64,000 bases of DNA from Chrysomallon squamiferum (Eukaryota; Mollusca; Gastropoda; Neomphalida; Peltospiridae): assembly GCA_012295275.1 (NCBI GenBank), contig CM022667.1:18509245-18573244 (forward strand), written 5' to 3'. Below, in pieces: positions 13,262 through 24,517 of the stretch (the first letter of the stretch is position 1; every line of letters begins with the position of its first letter). A model generated the notes under the pieces. It ran no database searches. It saw nothing but the letters and a program-made list of their open reading frames with translations, and was not told the origin of the DNA. Both the position numbers and the translations under genes were made by a program.

Positions 13262-14171
13262 GTTGCTTAATTCTCAACTGGATCTCTTCTAAAGGTATTA
13301 ATTTATTTGTTAAAGAAATATGTTTAGAAAATCAGTCTATCAAAAACTAAGATCGCGTTTGATTCAGGGGCCAGTGAACGGTTTAATTTAAAACGGTTTT
13401 TTAATTTTTATAAAGAAATTTCATACAAAAAGGTGTAATGTCGGAACACGAAACCACATTTAGCTCTGAGATAATTTTTGTCACGATAACTTGAATAAGA
13501 ATATCTGAATATTATCCTTATTATATTTAGTGAGTCATCAGTTTCGGTTACGTACGTGAATATAAAAGACATATTTGTCTTGATAACCGGTTACGGTTTT
13601 ATCAATAAACAAAAGTGGCTGAAAATCGCATGAACAAACGACGCCTACTTTCAGCTGACTCTTTCGGTACGTTACTAATAACACCGCAAGGTTGTGGGTG
13701 TTTCAGTGAATAGGTACATTTTTGCAGTACAGGTGTAAGTAGAGACCTTTACTGGCTGTTTTTAGTTCTGATTTTTGATCTATATGAAAAGGTTATAATG
13801 ATGAAATTTATCTAAACTCATTCAGAGGTTTGTTTTTTCAAATTATTGTTTCGGAACTAAGTTCATAAATAAATAAATACACAGAAAAAAAAAAAAAAAA
13901 AAATAGAATAAAATAAAAAAAAAAAAAAAAAAACAAAAACAAAACAAAAAAAAAAAAAAAAAAAAAACAAAAAAAAAAACAAAACAAAACAAAACAAAAC
14001 AAACAACACCAAAAAACAAGAATTATTATTATTATTATTTTTTTAAATAATCCAGCTAATAACAATTTTTTTCTTTATGCATCCATAATACATAACAGTA
14101 AAATTTCTAAACATAATCCTAATCATATATGCATATGTTCTACTGTTATATCTATTAGAACAGATCTAAAG
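13262..14171. promoter_or_regulatory. Divergent intergenic region between PLA2G15 and CTSA
   Basis: The two start codons face away from each other across 910 bp, so promoters of both lysosomal genes must lie here unless 5' UTR introns exist. On the plus strand there is a TGAGTCA (AP-1-type) heptamer at 13531-13537 and TATAAAAG at 13561-13568, in the right order for a CTSA promoter but about 600 bp from its ATG. I see no CACGTG core of the CLEAR lysosomal motif. The CTSA-side end is occupied by an A-rich tract (13884-14030). Confidence 0.45.
13884..14030 (+). repeat. A-rich / (AAAAC)n low-complexity tract
   Basis: Runs of A broken by single C residues, ending in an AAAAC array (about 13979-14000) and an ATT run. 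It could be an old poly(A) tail of a retroposed sequence or pure slippage; no recognisable body precedes it. The poly-Phe frame on the minus strand here is an artefact. Confidence 0.8.
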
Positions 14172-17100
14172 ATGTTGTTTGTAATTTTCCTGTTGACGGT
14201 GACTTTCATTAGTGAAGACAAGGCAGCAGTGCCTAGGGATGAAATTAAGATACTGCCTGGTCTGAAAAAACAACCTAGCTTCAGACAGTATTCTGGATAC
14301 TTACATGCATCAGGATCTAAAAACCTTCATTACTGGTAATACTGTTCTATACATTGATTCTGATAAACAACCAGTGTGTTCTGAAAGTAAATTTTTAATA
14401 ACAAAGAAAATTATTTTTTATGGACCTGGATGGAACATTCTAATTTATTATAATGGGAAAAAGAATTTTTAATTTCAAATATAATAGAATTAAGTTATTT
14501 TAGACAGTTTATATTAGGAAAAAACAGAAAATGAGTTAATAAATAATATAAAAAAAATTAATAATAATAAAAAATAAAAAATTATAAAATAAATAAATAA
14601 AGTATTATTATTATTATAATTATTATTAACTATTGACAGGTTCACAGAATCTCAGAATGACCCAGAAAAAGACCCACTTGTATTGTGGCTTAATGGTGGT
14701 CCAGGTTGTAGTTCAGTTCTTGGACTACTTACAGAAAATGGTCCATTTACAGTAAGTATAGTTAGGTTTTCTGTTTCTTCTGAATTCCTGTCTTTTATGC
14801 TAATTCATTATACAAATGAAGATATATTAGCAATATTATGCTGTAGAGACTGGTTCTCAGAAATGTAAGTAATTTTTTAATAATCTGTCAACAGCCTTAT
14901 AAATTATTAATGTTTATGTGATACACTAGAACCTCCTAGCAGTAGTAATAATGCATTGAAATATATTTATTTTTTATTGTAGGATACATTTTTTCTTTTT
15001 AACTTAGGTCATGGAAGATGGTAAAACAATAGTGTATAGTAAAACCAGCTGGAATCAGGTATTTATTATTATTACAATATATTGCTAGGAGACTTGTCCT
15101 TGTTTTCCTCATTTATAATGTTTGTGATAATAGATTGAGCATAAACAATTTTAATAGAGGAAAAGAAGTAATTATTCAGTTATGTTACTAAGCATAAAAT
15201 AATAACAATCACATTTGTTCAGAAAAAAGAGAAAATCATTACTATTTTATTATTCTGATTTAGGTGAGTCCTAATTTTTATTTCATTTAACAGAAACTGA
15301 AATAATTTCAGTATTATATTTGTTTTAATATTTGTGTGTAGGTTGCTAACATGTTGTTCCTGGAAGCACCAGCTGGTGTAGGGTTCTCTTACTCGGATGA
15401 CCAGAATTACACAACTGGAGATGATCAGGTATTTAAATTTATATTTATGAAATATTTGTTTCACCATTTACTGGAATTATCTATTTCTCATACAAATTAT
15501 TTGGCTTTGTTTTATCAGAAAATATTTATTACAAAGATTAATTTATCTAATTCATTTTTCTTGAGGTTGCTCTGGACAATCATTTGGCCCTTAAAGATTT
15601 CTTCAGTAAATTCCCAGAGTACAAAGGTCATGATTTCTACATTACTGGAGAAAGTTATGGTGGCATCTATGTACCTACATTGAGTTCACTAGTAGTTGAT
15701 GATTACAATATAAATTTCAAGGTAGATCTTTGTTTAGAAATTTACCATTTTGCATGTAATTATTGAAGATTATCTCATGGTTTCATCCAGGTTTTATTGT
15801 CATGTCTTTATGACTTAATTTTTATTTATTAAACAATTTTAAAGTCAAAAATGTATTTTTACAATGATTATAATGAATAGAAGGGAGGTGAAAAACTTAA
15901 TCTGGTCATGCCTTCTTTAGTTATCTCCCCTGTATAGTGCTAAATAATATTATAATTCATTTATTAAAATTACCAGGGTTTTGCTGTTGGAAATGGTTTG
16001 TCTAATGACAAAATGAACGACAACTCTCTTATATACTTTGCCTATTACCATGGACTTATTGGTGACAAGTGAGTTAATTTATTCCTTGGTTTATTTCTTT
16101 CTTTTCTTTTCCTGAGATCTTCATGTTCAGAAACAACAGTGGTATTTAACCCTTTGACATTTTATTATGCAGCAGACATAAGAATATTATATTTTTATTT
16201 CTTTAATTCATGACTAAGAATGAATAATTAAAAAGTAAAATATGCAGGAGAAACCAAAATCACATTTTTATTTCTTAGCTCATGACCAATGATAAATAAT
16301 TAAGAAATAAAGACAAGACAAAAATAAAAATGTTCAGTTTGACTGAGAGCATACTTTATTTAATTTGTCTAAATCATGTGACACAAAATTTGTCAGAAAT
16401 CTCTAATCATTTGTCATATTATTCAAATTATATATATATGAATTTCTGACAACTTTTATACATATGGAATATTTTGATATATTATGTCATAATTTATTAA
16501 CTGTTTGGACTCCATTTCTCAGTTTCCATGACAGTTTAAGAATACCACCCATCATAGTTTATGATAATTCCAGGCTATGCTATTATTAACATGTAGACTT
16601 CAACATGTATTAAGTCAGTTACAGAAACCATTAGATGAAGTTAATGTTGAGTCATATCATTTTTTCAGACTTCCGTTTTAATCCAAACATTCAAAATCTG
16701 TTAATTGCAAATTGAATGAATTTCTTAAAATGATTTCACTCTAAATGTTATTTGTTTATTATTATTATTACAAAATTTGTAATTTTAAAATACATAAATG
16801 AAAATAAATGAGTAATTGTAACAATTATTTGTTTAGTCTGTGGATGGATCTAAACAAATACTGTTGTCCTGGCCAAGAGCCACGATGTTACTTCACAGAA
16901 AACATACAGAGTGAGGAATGTCAGATGTCTGTGAGTTAGTTATATGCTATTTATGTCACCAAATTATGTGAGAGACAGAGACATATCTTTTTTACATCAA
17001 TTAAAATTATTATTAAATGTTTTTATGTTGCCGAGGATGGCAACATTTAAAGTTGGGAAGTGTGTAGAAAGAAAAGCTCCCAACAGGAGGCAGTCATCTT

Positions 17101-18517
17101 AATCTATCTTGCTAGCACTTACTCCCTACTAATTACTTTAAAACATTATATAATCTGACCTTTATAGAATAGGAAGCAATGGCTCTTAGTTCTCTATTCT
17201 ACGGAACAGTAATAATTTGGTCTAAAATATCTGTATTGTTTTATATTCAGTCTACAGTAAACTTATTATTCTAGATGTCACACAGTACTTTATATTCAGT
17301 TCACAGTACACTAAATGTCACTTTGTATTCAGTACTTAACATTCAGTCTATATTACATGCATTGTTCTAAATGTCACACACTACTTTGTATTCAGTCTTC
17401 AGTACACATTATGTTCTAGATTTTACATACAACTTTATATTCAGTTTACAGTACCTGGACTGTGTTCTAGATTTCACACATTACATTATATTCAGCTCTT
17501 CTTGATTTCAGACACTACTTTATATTCAGTCTACCGTACACACACTGTTAATATTTTTAAGATGCCTCATAATAAATAAAGTAAATGTATCCTTATTTCC
17601 TTTATTTTCAAATTTTCTATCATTTTATAATCAGATAGATGATGTGATTATATCAATATATTTTTTTTAAATTTAAATTGTCTACAATTTGTTTTGTATC
17701 TTGTTTGAATTAGGTATCAAAAGCTGCAGCTATTGTGTATGGAGGTAAGCTGAACATTTACAACCTGTATGCTGAATGTGCAGGTGGAGTGACTGGATTT
17801 AATGTTAAATGGGATGAAACACTGCAGAAGCTGACAACATCTAACTTTGGTTGGCCTTTTAGCTCTGTGAAATTTGTATACAAGGAAAGAGAGGTATTGA
17901 ATAATAAATTAAATTAAAAATATAGCTGTGATTGTTATTATTCCATATCTAATAATCCACTGTCAAAATTTTTCACAGGTAGTGTTACTTTTTCTGTTTT
18001 TTAAACTTTGGAGAGTTTGTTATAAAATAAAAGTCGTTATTTTTAAGATGTTGAAATTACTCAGCCTGAGTCTGACACCAGCATGCATCAACTCCTCCAA
18101 CGTTATTAGTTATCTAAACACTGACATAGTGAGATCAGCTCTTCATATACCTCATGTTGTGCAGAAGTGGGAACCTTGTAGGTATGTGAAGCAGTATTTT
18201 AATTTTAATTTTTATTTTAAGTTTCAGGATTCAAAAGTAACATTTTCTTGTTATATCTTGGTACGTTATTCTTCTATTTCATTTTTTAATTTATTTAATT
18301 ATTTTATTACTTTTTGCTGCTAGTTGCATTTTCTTTGAAAAAAAATATTTAAGACAATAACAAGAAAGTCTTATTGTTAAGAAGTTAATTATTTAAAATA
18401 GTACACTGATTAGATGACTTACTCAGTATCCGGATAAAAAATATAAATATTTTAGAATTTTAAAAACAATATCTGTGATGCCTATTGTCATAAAAAAAAA
18501 ATTGTACTTTACAAAAG

Positions 18518-18552
<35 letters not shown>

Positions 18553-20341
18553 TAAATAAATTGTGACAGTGCTGCTGTTGGAATACATTACAAGAGAAAA
18601 TATGGTGACATGACTTCACAGTACCAGAAAGTGGCCAAAGCTGGGGTAATTTTTCTTTTCTAAATTTTTATGAATGAAAATGAACATTCTTTTAATAAGA
18701 TTTGTTATTAATTTCAAGTCTATGCAAAGCCACTGAAATCATTGAAAAAAAAAATCAATATATCTATATATATATATATATGTATATCTATCTACCTATC
18801 TATCTATATATTTATTTTATTTTTTTATTAATTTGAAGAATTAATATTCAAAGAAAAAATAATTACTTAAGGCTAAAGATTTATTAAAAATTAACATATT
18901 ATTGTTTTGTTCATAATAAACATGAAATATTTTTCATTGATGACTCATTTAAGAGTATTTTGTAAGTGTGATGTATTTGTTGTTTTCTAGAAAAGGTTGA
19001 TGGTGTACAATGGAGATGTTGACATGGCTTGTAACTTTCTAGGAGATGAGTGGTTTGTTGATTCTCTCAATCTACAGGTTATTTTATTTTCTGAACAATA
19101 ATGTTAGGATTGTTTTCTTATATTTAGTTTTAAAATTGAAGTTTTCTTATGTTTAGTATCAAATGACTGGTTATCTCATTTTTAGTGTTACTTGATAACA
19201 TTATGTTTGTTGTTATCTCCTATTTAGTGTCATGTGATAATGTTAAATTATGATTACACTTAGTTTTATATTTTATTTTTCAAGATTAAAGTAAATTAAA
19301 ATATCATCTATATTTTTTATTTTTATTTTACTATTATTATATATGACAATTTCTGATTATTTTAAACCACCATTTTTCTTTTTGAAATTTATATAAATTA
19401 TTTACACATGCTTGCCTGATGCTTTAGTATAGTTATTTTATAATTACTTTTTTTAATTAATTTGTTTAGGTGCTTGTTGAGAGGAGACCATGGTACTTCA
19501 TACAGACAGACAGGACTAAACAAGTAGCTGGTTATGTGAAAACATTTAACAGTCTTAGACTGGTCACTGTCAGGGTATGTTAAATAGGATTAGATTAATT
19601 ACTTAGAAATTATTACTGTTAGTACATATTGTTTTATTTTTAAAATGTTACTGTCTCTATTGCTAGAATATTAATACCATTTTAACCGTTGATGGTAATT
19701 GTCAAATGATGTAAAATCTGTTTTCATTGCATCTAGCTTCACTGAAAAGAAATGAAAGTGAAAAAGGCTGTAACTTGGCTAGAGTTTGCAAGAAAATAGG
19801 CCAATTTCAAACAAATTACCATATTTGGAATCTCAGAATTGTCTTTCTAAAACTTTTATATTTTTTTGAAAGTTCTTTACACCATGTGTTCTACTGACTC
19901 TATCTGGCTCACATATTCAGAATTCTCGGTTTAATTTACTTGTTTTATCCTCTGTCAAAACTGTTATTAGTTCACTTACTAGTTCACATTTAATTCTTTC
20001 AGAACTATCTAATTCATATTTGATTCTTTCAGAACTCGATCTAGTTCACATTTTATTGTCAGAACTCTTGCTAATTCATATTTTATTCTGACAGTACTGT
20101 CTTGGTTCACATTTTATTCTGTCACAACTATGTAGTTCAGGTTTTATTGTCAGAACTCTCTCTAGTCTATGTTTGATTGTCAGAACTGTTTGTTCAGAAC
20201 TCATCTAATCTGTTTCCCTATTCATAAAAATTATTAATATATATCTTTTTTTAGGGTGCTGGTCACATGGTGCCAAAAGATCGAGGTGTCCCAGGATTGA
20301 AAATGTTCACCTATTTTCTTCATGACAAACCACTTGAGTAA
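14172..20341 (+). CDS. CTSA: Lysosomal carboxypeptidase A / protective protein (serine carboxypeptidase)
   Basis: Complete 13-exon gene: 14172-14335, 14640-14751, 15008-15058, 15342-15428, 15566-15721, 15977-16068, 16837-16930, 17714-17893, 18048-18181, 18570-18645, 18991-19077, 19470-19574 and 20255-20341. Phases agree throughout, giving 474 aa against 480 in human CTSA. A hydrophobic signal peptide is followed by the peptidase S10 domain: [10 protein letters not shown] (substrate-binding loop), [12 protein letters not shown], nucleophile GESYGG (Ser about 168), cysteine-rich [21 protein letters not shown] (Asp about 391) and GAGHMVP (His about 450). The family removes C-terminal residues at acid pH and, in vertebrates, stabilises beta-galactosidase and neuraminidase; only the protease role can be read here. 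A possible AATAAA lies at 20648-20653. The 3' end faces the 3' end of the KCNN-like gene. Confidence 0.96.
17240..17550 (+). repeat. Degenerate tandem repeat, about 35-60 bp units
   Basis: In CTSA intron 7. About seven worn units carry the frame TTTATATTCAGTCTACAGTA, then a C/T-rich spacer with TTCTAGATGTCACACA and CTAC. Unit starts are near 17241, 17288, 17324, 17385, 17434, 17485 and 17519. Divergence between units is high, so the array is old. Confidence 0.8.
18514..18552 (+). repeat. (AT)n(GT)n compound microsatellite
   Basis: Short AT run followed by a GT run in CTSA intron 9, ending 17 bp before the exon 10 acceptor. A similar AT/TATC cluster lies at 18760-18810. Confidence 0.9.
19100..19260 (+). 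repeat. Degenerate tandem repeat, about 30-40 bp units
   Basis: In CTSA intron 11. Four or five worn units share GTTTTCTTATGTTTAGTAT or GTTATCTCATTTTTAGTGTT followed by TGATAA-type ends. Confidence 0.55.
19905..20200 (+). repeat. Degenerate tandem repeat, about 35-40 bp units
   Basis: In CTSA intron 12. Roughly seven units are built on CTAGTTCACATTTTATTCTG followed by TCAGAACT. Successive copies differ by substitutions and small indels. It is unrelated in sequence to the intron 7 array. Confidence 0.8.
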
Positions 20342-22538
20342 CTTGATCCAGAGTGAGCAGCATTTAGATCATCATTTTGTGTCACCAATAGCAACCTCAC
20401 AGTCATCAATAGTCTCATCTTAAAGCACTGAATAATTGTTATGTTTAGAGCAAAGTACAGACAACTCTGTTTTCCTCAGCTGTATTGCAATGGCATACAT
20501 GAAATAAGGAGATTTAAACTGTTTACAATATGTAATAGAATGTCATGATATTAACGTTTTACTTTGTATATTAAACTATTGTTAAATATCAGTATTGATA
20601 AAGCCATCAGTAAGGTGAAATGATTATAGGAAAATAGAGCAAAACAAAATAAAATCATACTGAAATATTGATGAAATGTGACTTTCTGGACTTACATTTT
20701 CCTTTTAAAAATAATATTAAAGAAAATAAAAAAAATAAACAAAGTTATAATAATTAATTAAAAACTAATAGTAAATCAGATACAGTTCAGAAGAGTAATT
20801 TTATTTAACTATTTAATTTAAATGTTTTATTGGTCAGTTAATATAGCTTAAAAGTAATATATACATTAACATAGAAGGTATATTTTAAATGCAGATATCG
20901 CTCTTTATTTTATTTACTTACATAATTATGTAAAAGATAAGGTTAAACTGTCTAGAATCATTATAGAGGCTTTATTATTACTGGTTTATGTATTTATAGG
21001 TATATGTAACATTTTAAAATTTAGAATTAAATAAGTATCACTTATTAACAGTTTTGTTATATAACTTAGTCAGATCTGTTTGTGAGGTTAAAAATTTGAA
21101 AAGTAATAATTGTTTTAAAAAAAGTTTAAATTTAATAAATAGATATTTTAATAAAGTGTACTTTGTTGCTTTTCTTGTTTGTTTATGTATTAAAATGATT
21201 GGTCTTATCTTCATTTCGTTATAATACAGTATGGTTCATTTCCTAAATGTATAACTGGTCTTATACGCAAAAAAAGAAAACACTTATATGTGATTGTGTG
21301 TGTGTGTGTGTGAGTATGTGTGTATGTATATATATATACATATATATATGTGTGTGTAAGCTAAGAATAGTAATACAGAGCTAATAAAACCTGTATTGTA
21401 ATATTTGATAATAAAAGTAACGCACACAAAGTTATTTAATCCAAGCTTAAAAGCCGTTTCGTTATTAAATTAACATAATTATGCAAGATCCTGAAAGCTG
21501 GTTAACCATAGACATTAGATATCCGCGGTCCAGATGATCAACATTGACATGCATGTTGTTTTTCGGACTTCCTCACTCTAATTTGGATGAAAGTTACAAA
21601 GGTATGAAAGGAAATTAATAACAGTGTCTATAGAATAGGAATTCAAAAAAATAAAAAATGAAAAACATTAGCATAAAATTCCCATTAATTATTCACTTTT
21701 AGTAATAATAATAATAATAATAATAATAAAATAAATAGATACTAGTAATAAAAATAAAATAAAATAAAATTCATTTAAAACGTTTGTTTTAAGATATCAT
21801 GACTCTTGATTTATTTTCCGGTAATGCATTGTGCTGACTGGCATTGGAAACTGTAAAAATGGAGGCACTATTATACACCTACGTCATACCTCTGACTAAC
21901 TTATCTATCAGCCAATAATCAGGCATATATCTATTAATAATGAACAAAGAATTAAAAAGTGACGTGTGTGTGTGTGTGTGTGTGTGTATTTTGGAATAAA
22001 ATTGGGTTTATTTCCAGTATTTATGAAATTCCTGATTAAAGAAAATTCGGTAACATTATTGAATGGACAATTTTTAAAAAGTCAATACAGAAGGACCAAA
22101 ATTTCTGTCCTACATAATTTTATCACATTTGAGATGTAATATCATTTCGTACGATATTCACTTTGAAAGTCCCTGATAAATTATTAGCATGTCTGATGCA
22201 ATATTGTAAGTATTATCCTTCTGTCTTTTTACAATAGCCTTCACATTTACTATTCGTTTTTGTTTTTAAACAGATAAATCTCAGTGTAACTGTTCAATCA
22301 TCTGGAATCAAATAAAACATTCTTGATGGTAACTGCTTTCAAGAACAAGTGGAATAAAATACATCTAGAATAAAAATATGTTTTTAAGTAGGCTTCTCGC
22401 TAGTTCATTTATCTAAGTAGTTGTGTACTGTGAATCAATATCTCTGTCCTCTACTAAAATTATAATGTAAACATTCCATTTAGGCTTCAATATCAATCGA
22501 ACTAATGCATTCGAAATCGAAAGTTAAGAAAGATGAAG
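20342..22538. other. Convergent 3' flank between CTSA and the KCNN-like gene
   Basis: No coding sequence seen. It should hold the 3' UTRs of both genes, which converge here. Contents are several AATAAA-like hexamers, GT/AT microsatellites near 21290-21352, an AAT array at 21705-21728 and a GT run at 21965-21988. Confidence 0.6.
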
Positions 22539-23939
22539 CTAAAAGAATTTCTTTTTCCCAACAATATCTTTTAGTTCCCTGAGGGTTGAACTGACATCCA
22601 GTGTAAGCGTTTCTAAGTTCGATATTCGCTGAGATATAAGCTTTTGATCCTCCTGAATCGCTCCCATAACCAAGCGAGTGTCGTTCAAACTCGTGGCCAG
22701 CTCGACTGGACCCACAGTGACCTCCTGTAGATGCAGCTTTAGAAACTTGTTTTCGTTCATGTCACGAATAGACTGTATTAGCTTACTGCGGTAAGTGATC
22801 ATTTTGTGGTCAGAATCTGGAGCTCCTGCACGCTTTCGACGCCATATTCGAATGACCTGCTTAATGACGTCAGCAGCCGCGTGCTTCCTTTTCTTATCTA
22901 GTGCAATCTGCTGAACGAAGCTATGTACATACTTTTCAGAACGAGTCTGTTCAAGGTTTTTGGCCAGAACAGCTACAGAAAGTGCCATGATTCCAACACC
23001 CATTAATCCTGTGAACCCAGCAATCATTCGTCCACAGTAACTCCGAGGTACCAGATCGCCATAACCAACAGTGAGAAAAGTTACAGCCGTCAGCCAGAAA
23101 GCCTGAGAATAACTGGCCAGACTTGTGTCTGGATCGCTGTAAACTTCACATACCCTTAGATTCCATGAGTTAATGAAAAATGTACCAAACATAACACAGA
23201 GTAAAACCACCCCCGGTGTGGTCGACATCACAGCTTTAAATACAAACTGGGCATTTATTCTCACGCGGCTCAAAGCTCCAAGGCTTTGTACGGAAGTATC
23301 CAAAAAGAGTTTGCTATGAACAACGATGAAACGACCCAGCAGATAAAGCCGCAATGACATTAAAATTGTCAATATTCCATTTATTGGCAAATATGCATCT
23401 TTCAGGTGAGATGAATTTGCATCAGATACAACGACGATTGTCGCTATTGGAATGTTCAGGAAGGGCAATGGGTGAATGGCACAGATAAACAATTCGAGAA
23501 ATAGCTTGCACCACTTCGCGCCACTCATTGCTAGTCGCCAGTCAGAAAAACCTGCGCTTGCCATGAAAAGCCTAATGCCGATGACATGATAACCCACAAT
23601 ACAGAAGAGTAATCCGACCGTGGAGATGGAAGTCACAGCTCTCAATGTGGTGGAGAGGGCAGAATCTGTTGTTGTAACATGTGAAAAATTCAACTCGGTG
23701 TCAATCACTACAAACAAAACACCAATCAAAGCGAGAGAAAAACTGATATCAACACACAGTTTCCGCTGATTTAACACTTCCTTTCGCTTGCGCAATCTGT
23801 AACCTAAATTATGACGTAGTTCCTTCATGATGGCGTATGACGTGCTATCGAGGTCTGATATAAGCGTCTCAGTGCTGTCATAGTTTGAAAAGTTTGGAGT
23901 TATCCCAAGAGTAAGAACAGACTCTTCCATGTTTCTCAT
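22539..23939 (-). CDS. SK-type (small-conductance Ca2+-activated) potassium channel, divergent
   Basis: One uninterrupted exon encodes 466 aa from the ATG complementary to 23937-23939, ending TAG. A CAG acceptor at 23956-23958 opens the exon, so 5' exons (UTR, or a few more N-terminal residues) probably lie upstream. The order matches the KCNN family: S1 in CVDISFSLALIGVLFVVIDT, S2 GLLFCIVGYHVIGI, the S4 region SLRLYLLGRFIVVHSKLF followed by SLGALSRVR, the pore FWLTAVTFLTVGYGDLVP, S6, then EKYVHSF and the calmodulin-binding-like helix KHAAADVIKQVIRIWRRKR, and a C-terminal leucine-rich coiled coil. SK channels are calcium-gated through bound calmodulin; that is inferred. The odd points are TVGYGD where SK channels usually have SIGYGD, and a whole core without introns. 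It could be an old retrocopy or a lineage-specific paralogue. Confidence 0.9.
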   Translation of the reverse strand: MRNMEESVLTLGITPNFSNYDSTETLISDLDSTSYAIMKELRHNLGYRLRKRKEVLNQRKLCVDISFSLALIGVLFVVIDTELNFSHVTTTDSALSTTLRAVTSISTVGLLFCIVGYHVIGIRLFMASAGFSDWRLAMSGAKWCKLFLELFICAIHPLPFLNIPIATIVVVSDANSSHLKDAYLPINGILTILMSLRLYLLGRFIVVHSKLFLDTSVQSLGALSRVRINAQFVFKAVMSTTPGVVLLCVMFGTFFINSWNLRVCEVYSDPDTSLASYSQAFWLTAVTFLTVGYGDLVPRSYCGRMIAGFTGLMGVGIMALSVAVLAKNLEQTRSEKYVHSFVQQIALDKKRKHAAADVIKQVIRIWRRKRAGAPDSDHKMITYRSKLIQSIRDMNENKFLKLHLQEVTVGPVELATSLNDTRLVMGAIQEDQKLISQRISNLETLTLDVSSTLRELKDIVGKKKFF

Positions 23940-24068
23940 GTAGCGCGATAGGAATCTGAAATTATAAATAAAACAAATAAATAGTGCTGATGTATCTTTA
24001 AATTCCCCCACACACACACACAGAATACACATTAACACAGACACATACAATTATACATATGTGTGTGC

Positions 24069-24140
<72 letters not shown>
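24069..24140 (+). repeat. (AT)n(GA)n compound microsatellite
   Basis: A short AT run followed by about 58 bp of GA, just upstream of the channel exon acceptor. Confidence 0.96.
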
Positions 24141-24145
<5 letters not shown>

Positions 24146-24283
24146 AACTTATCACTGTTTAAAAAATCAATTCCATTCCATATTCCATCTAACCTTAAGT
24201 CAGTAACCAATTATCGTGCAGTCCTAAATAATACAACACCAAAAATAATGTCAAATATAGAAATTTGTCTAGTCGTCAGTGAT

Positions 24284-24517
24284 ATACAGGGTGTCCCAGA
24301 AGTCACGCACCATGAAGATTTTTATTTAGATACATATGAATACAATTTTTATTAATAATAATCATAACAAATGCTCAAATTGCTTGCCCTCTGCATTGAT
24401 ACATACTTCAATTCTCTTTATAAAACTGTTTTTTACTCTGTTGAGGGTTTCGCTACTAATTTATGTGTATCTAAATAAAAATCTTCATGGTGCGTGACTT
24501 CTGGGACACCCTGTATA
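24284..24517 (-). mobile_element. Mariner/IS630-type MITE with transposase C-terminal stub
   Basis: About 234 bp with near-perfect terminal inverted repeats of about 51 bp: each end begins ATACAGGGTGTCCCAGAAGT and continues through CACGCACCATGAAGATTTTT and an AGATACA end. TA dinucleotides flank the element. The centre, read on the minus strand, encodes VKNSFIKRIEVCINAEGK followed by QFEHLL and a stop. That resembles the extreme C-terminus of mariner/Tc-like transposases of the GGHFEHLL type. It is therefore an internal-deletion derivative of an autonomous element. The high identity of its ends suggests relatively recent mobility. Confidence 0.8.

Noticed and set aside
13838-14065. Phe-rich membrane-like peptide on the minus strand
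   Set aside because: Translation of an A-rich low-complexity tract.
22539-24050. Channel protein starting at the far upstream in-frame ATG (MYVSVLMCILCV)
   Set aside because: That start reads through a CA-rich intron and across a clear CAG acceptor; the ATG at 23937-23939 or an upstream exon is more likely.
24059-24355. 98-codon plus-strand frame beginning MCVHIYIYRERER
   Set aside because: It is translation of an AT/GA microsatellite running into a MITE.
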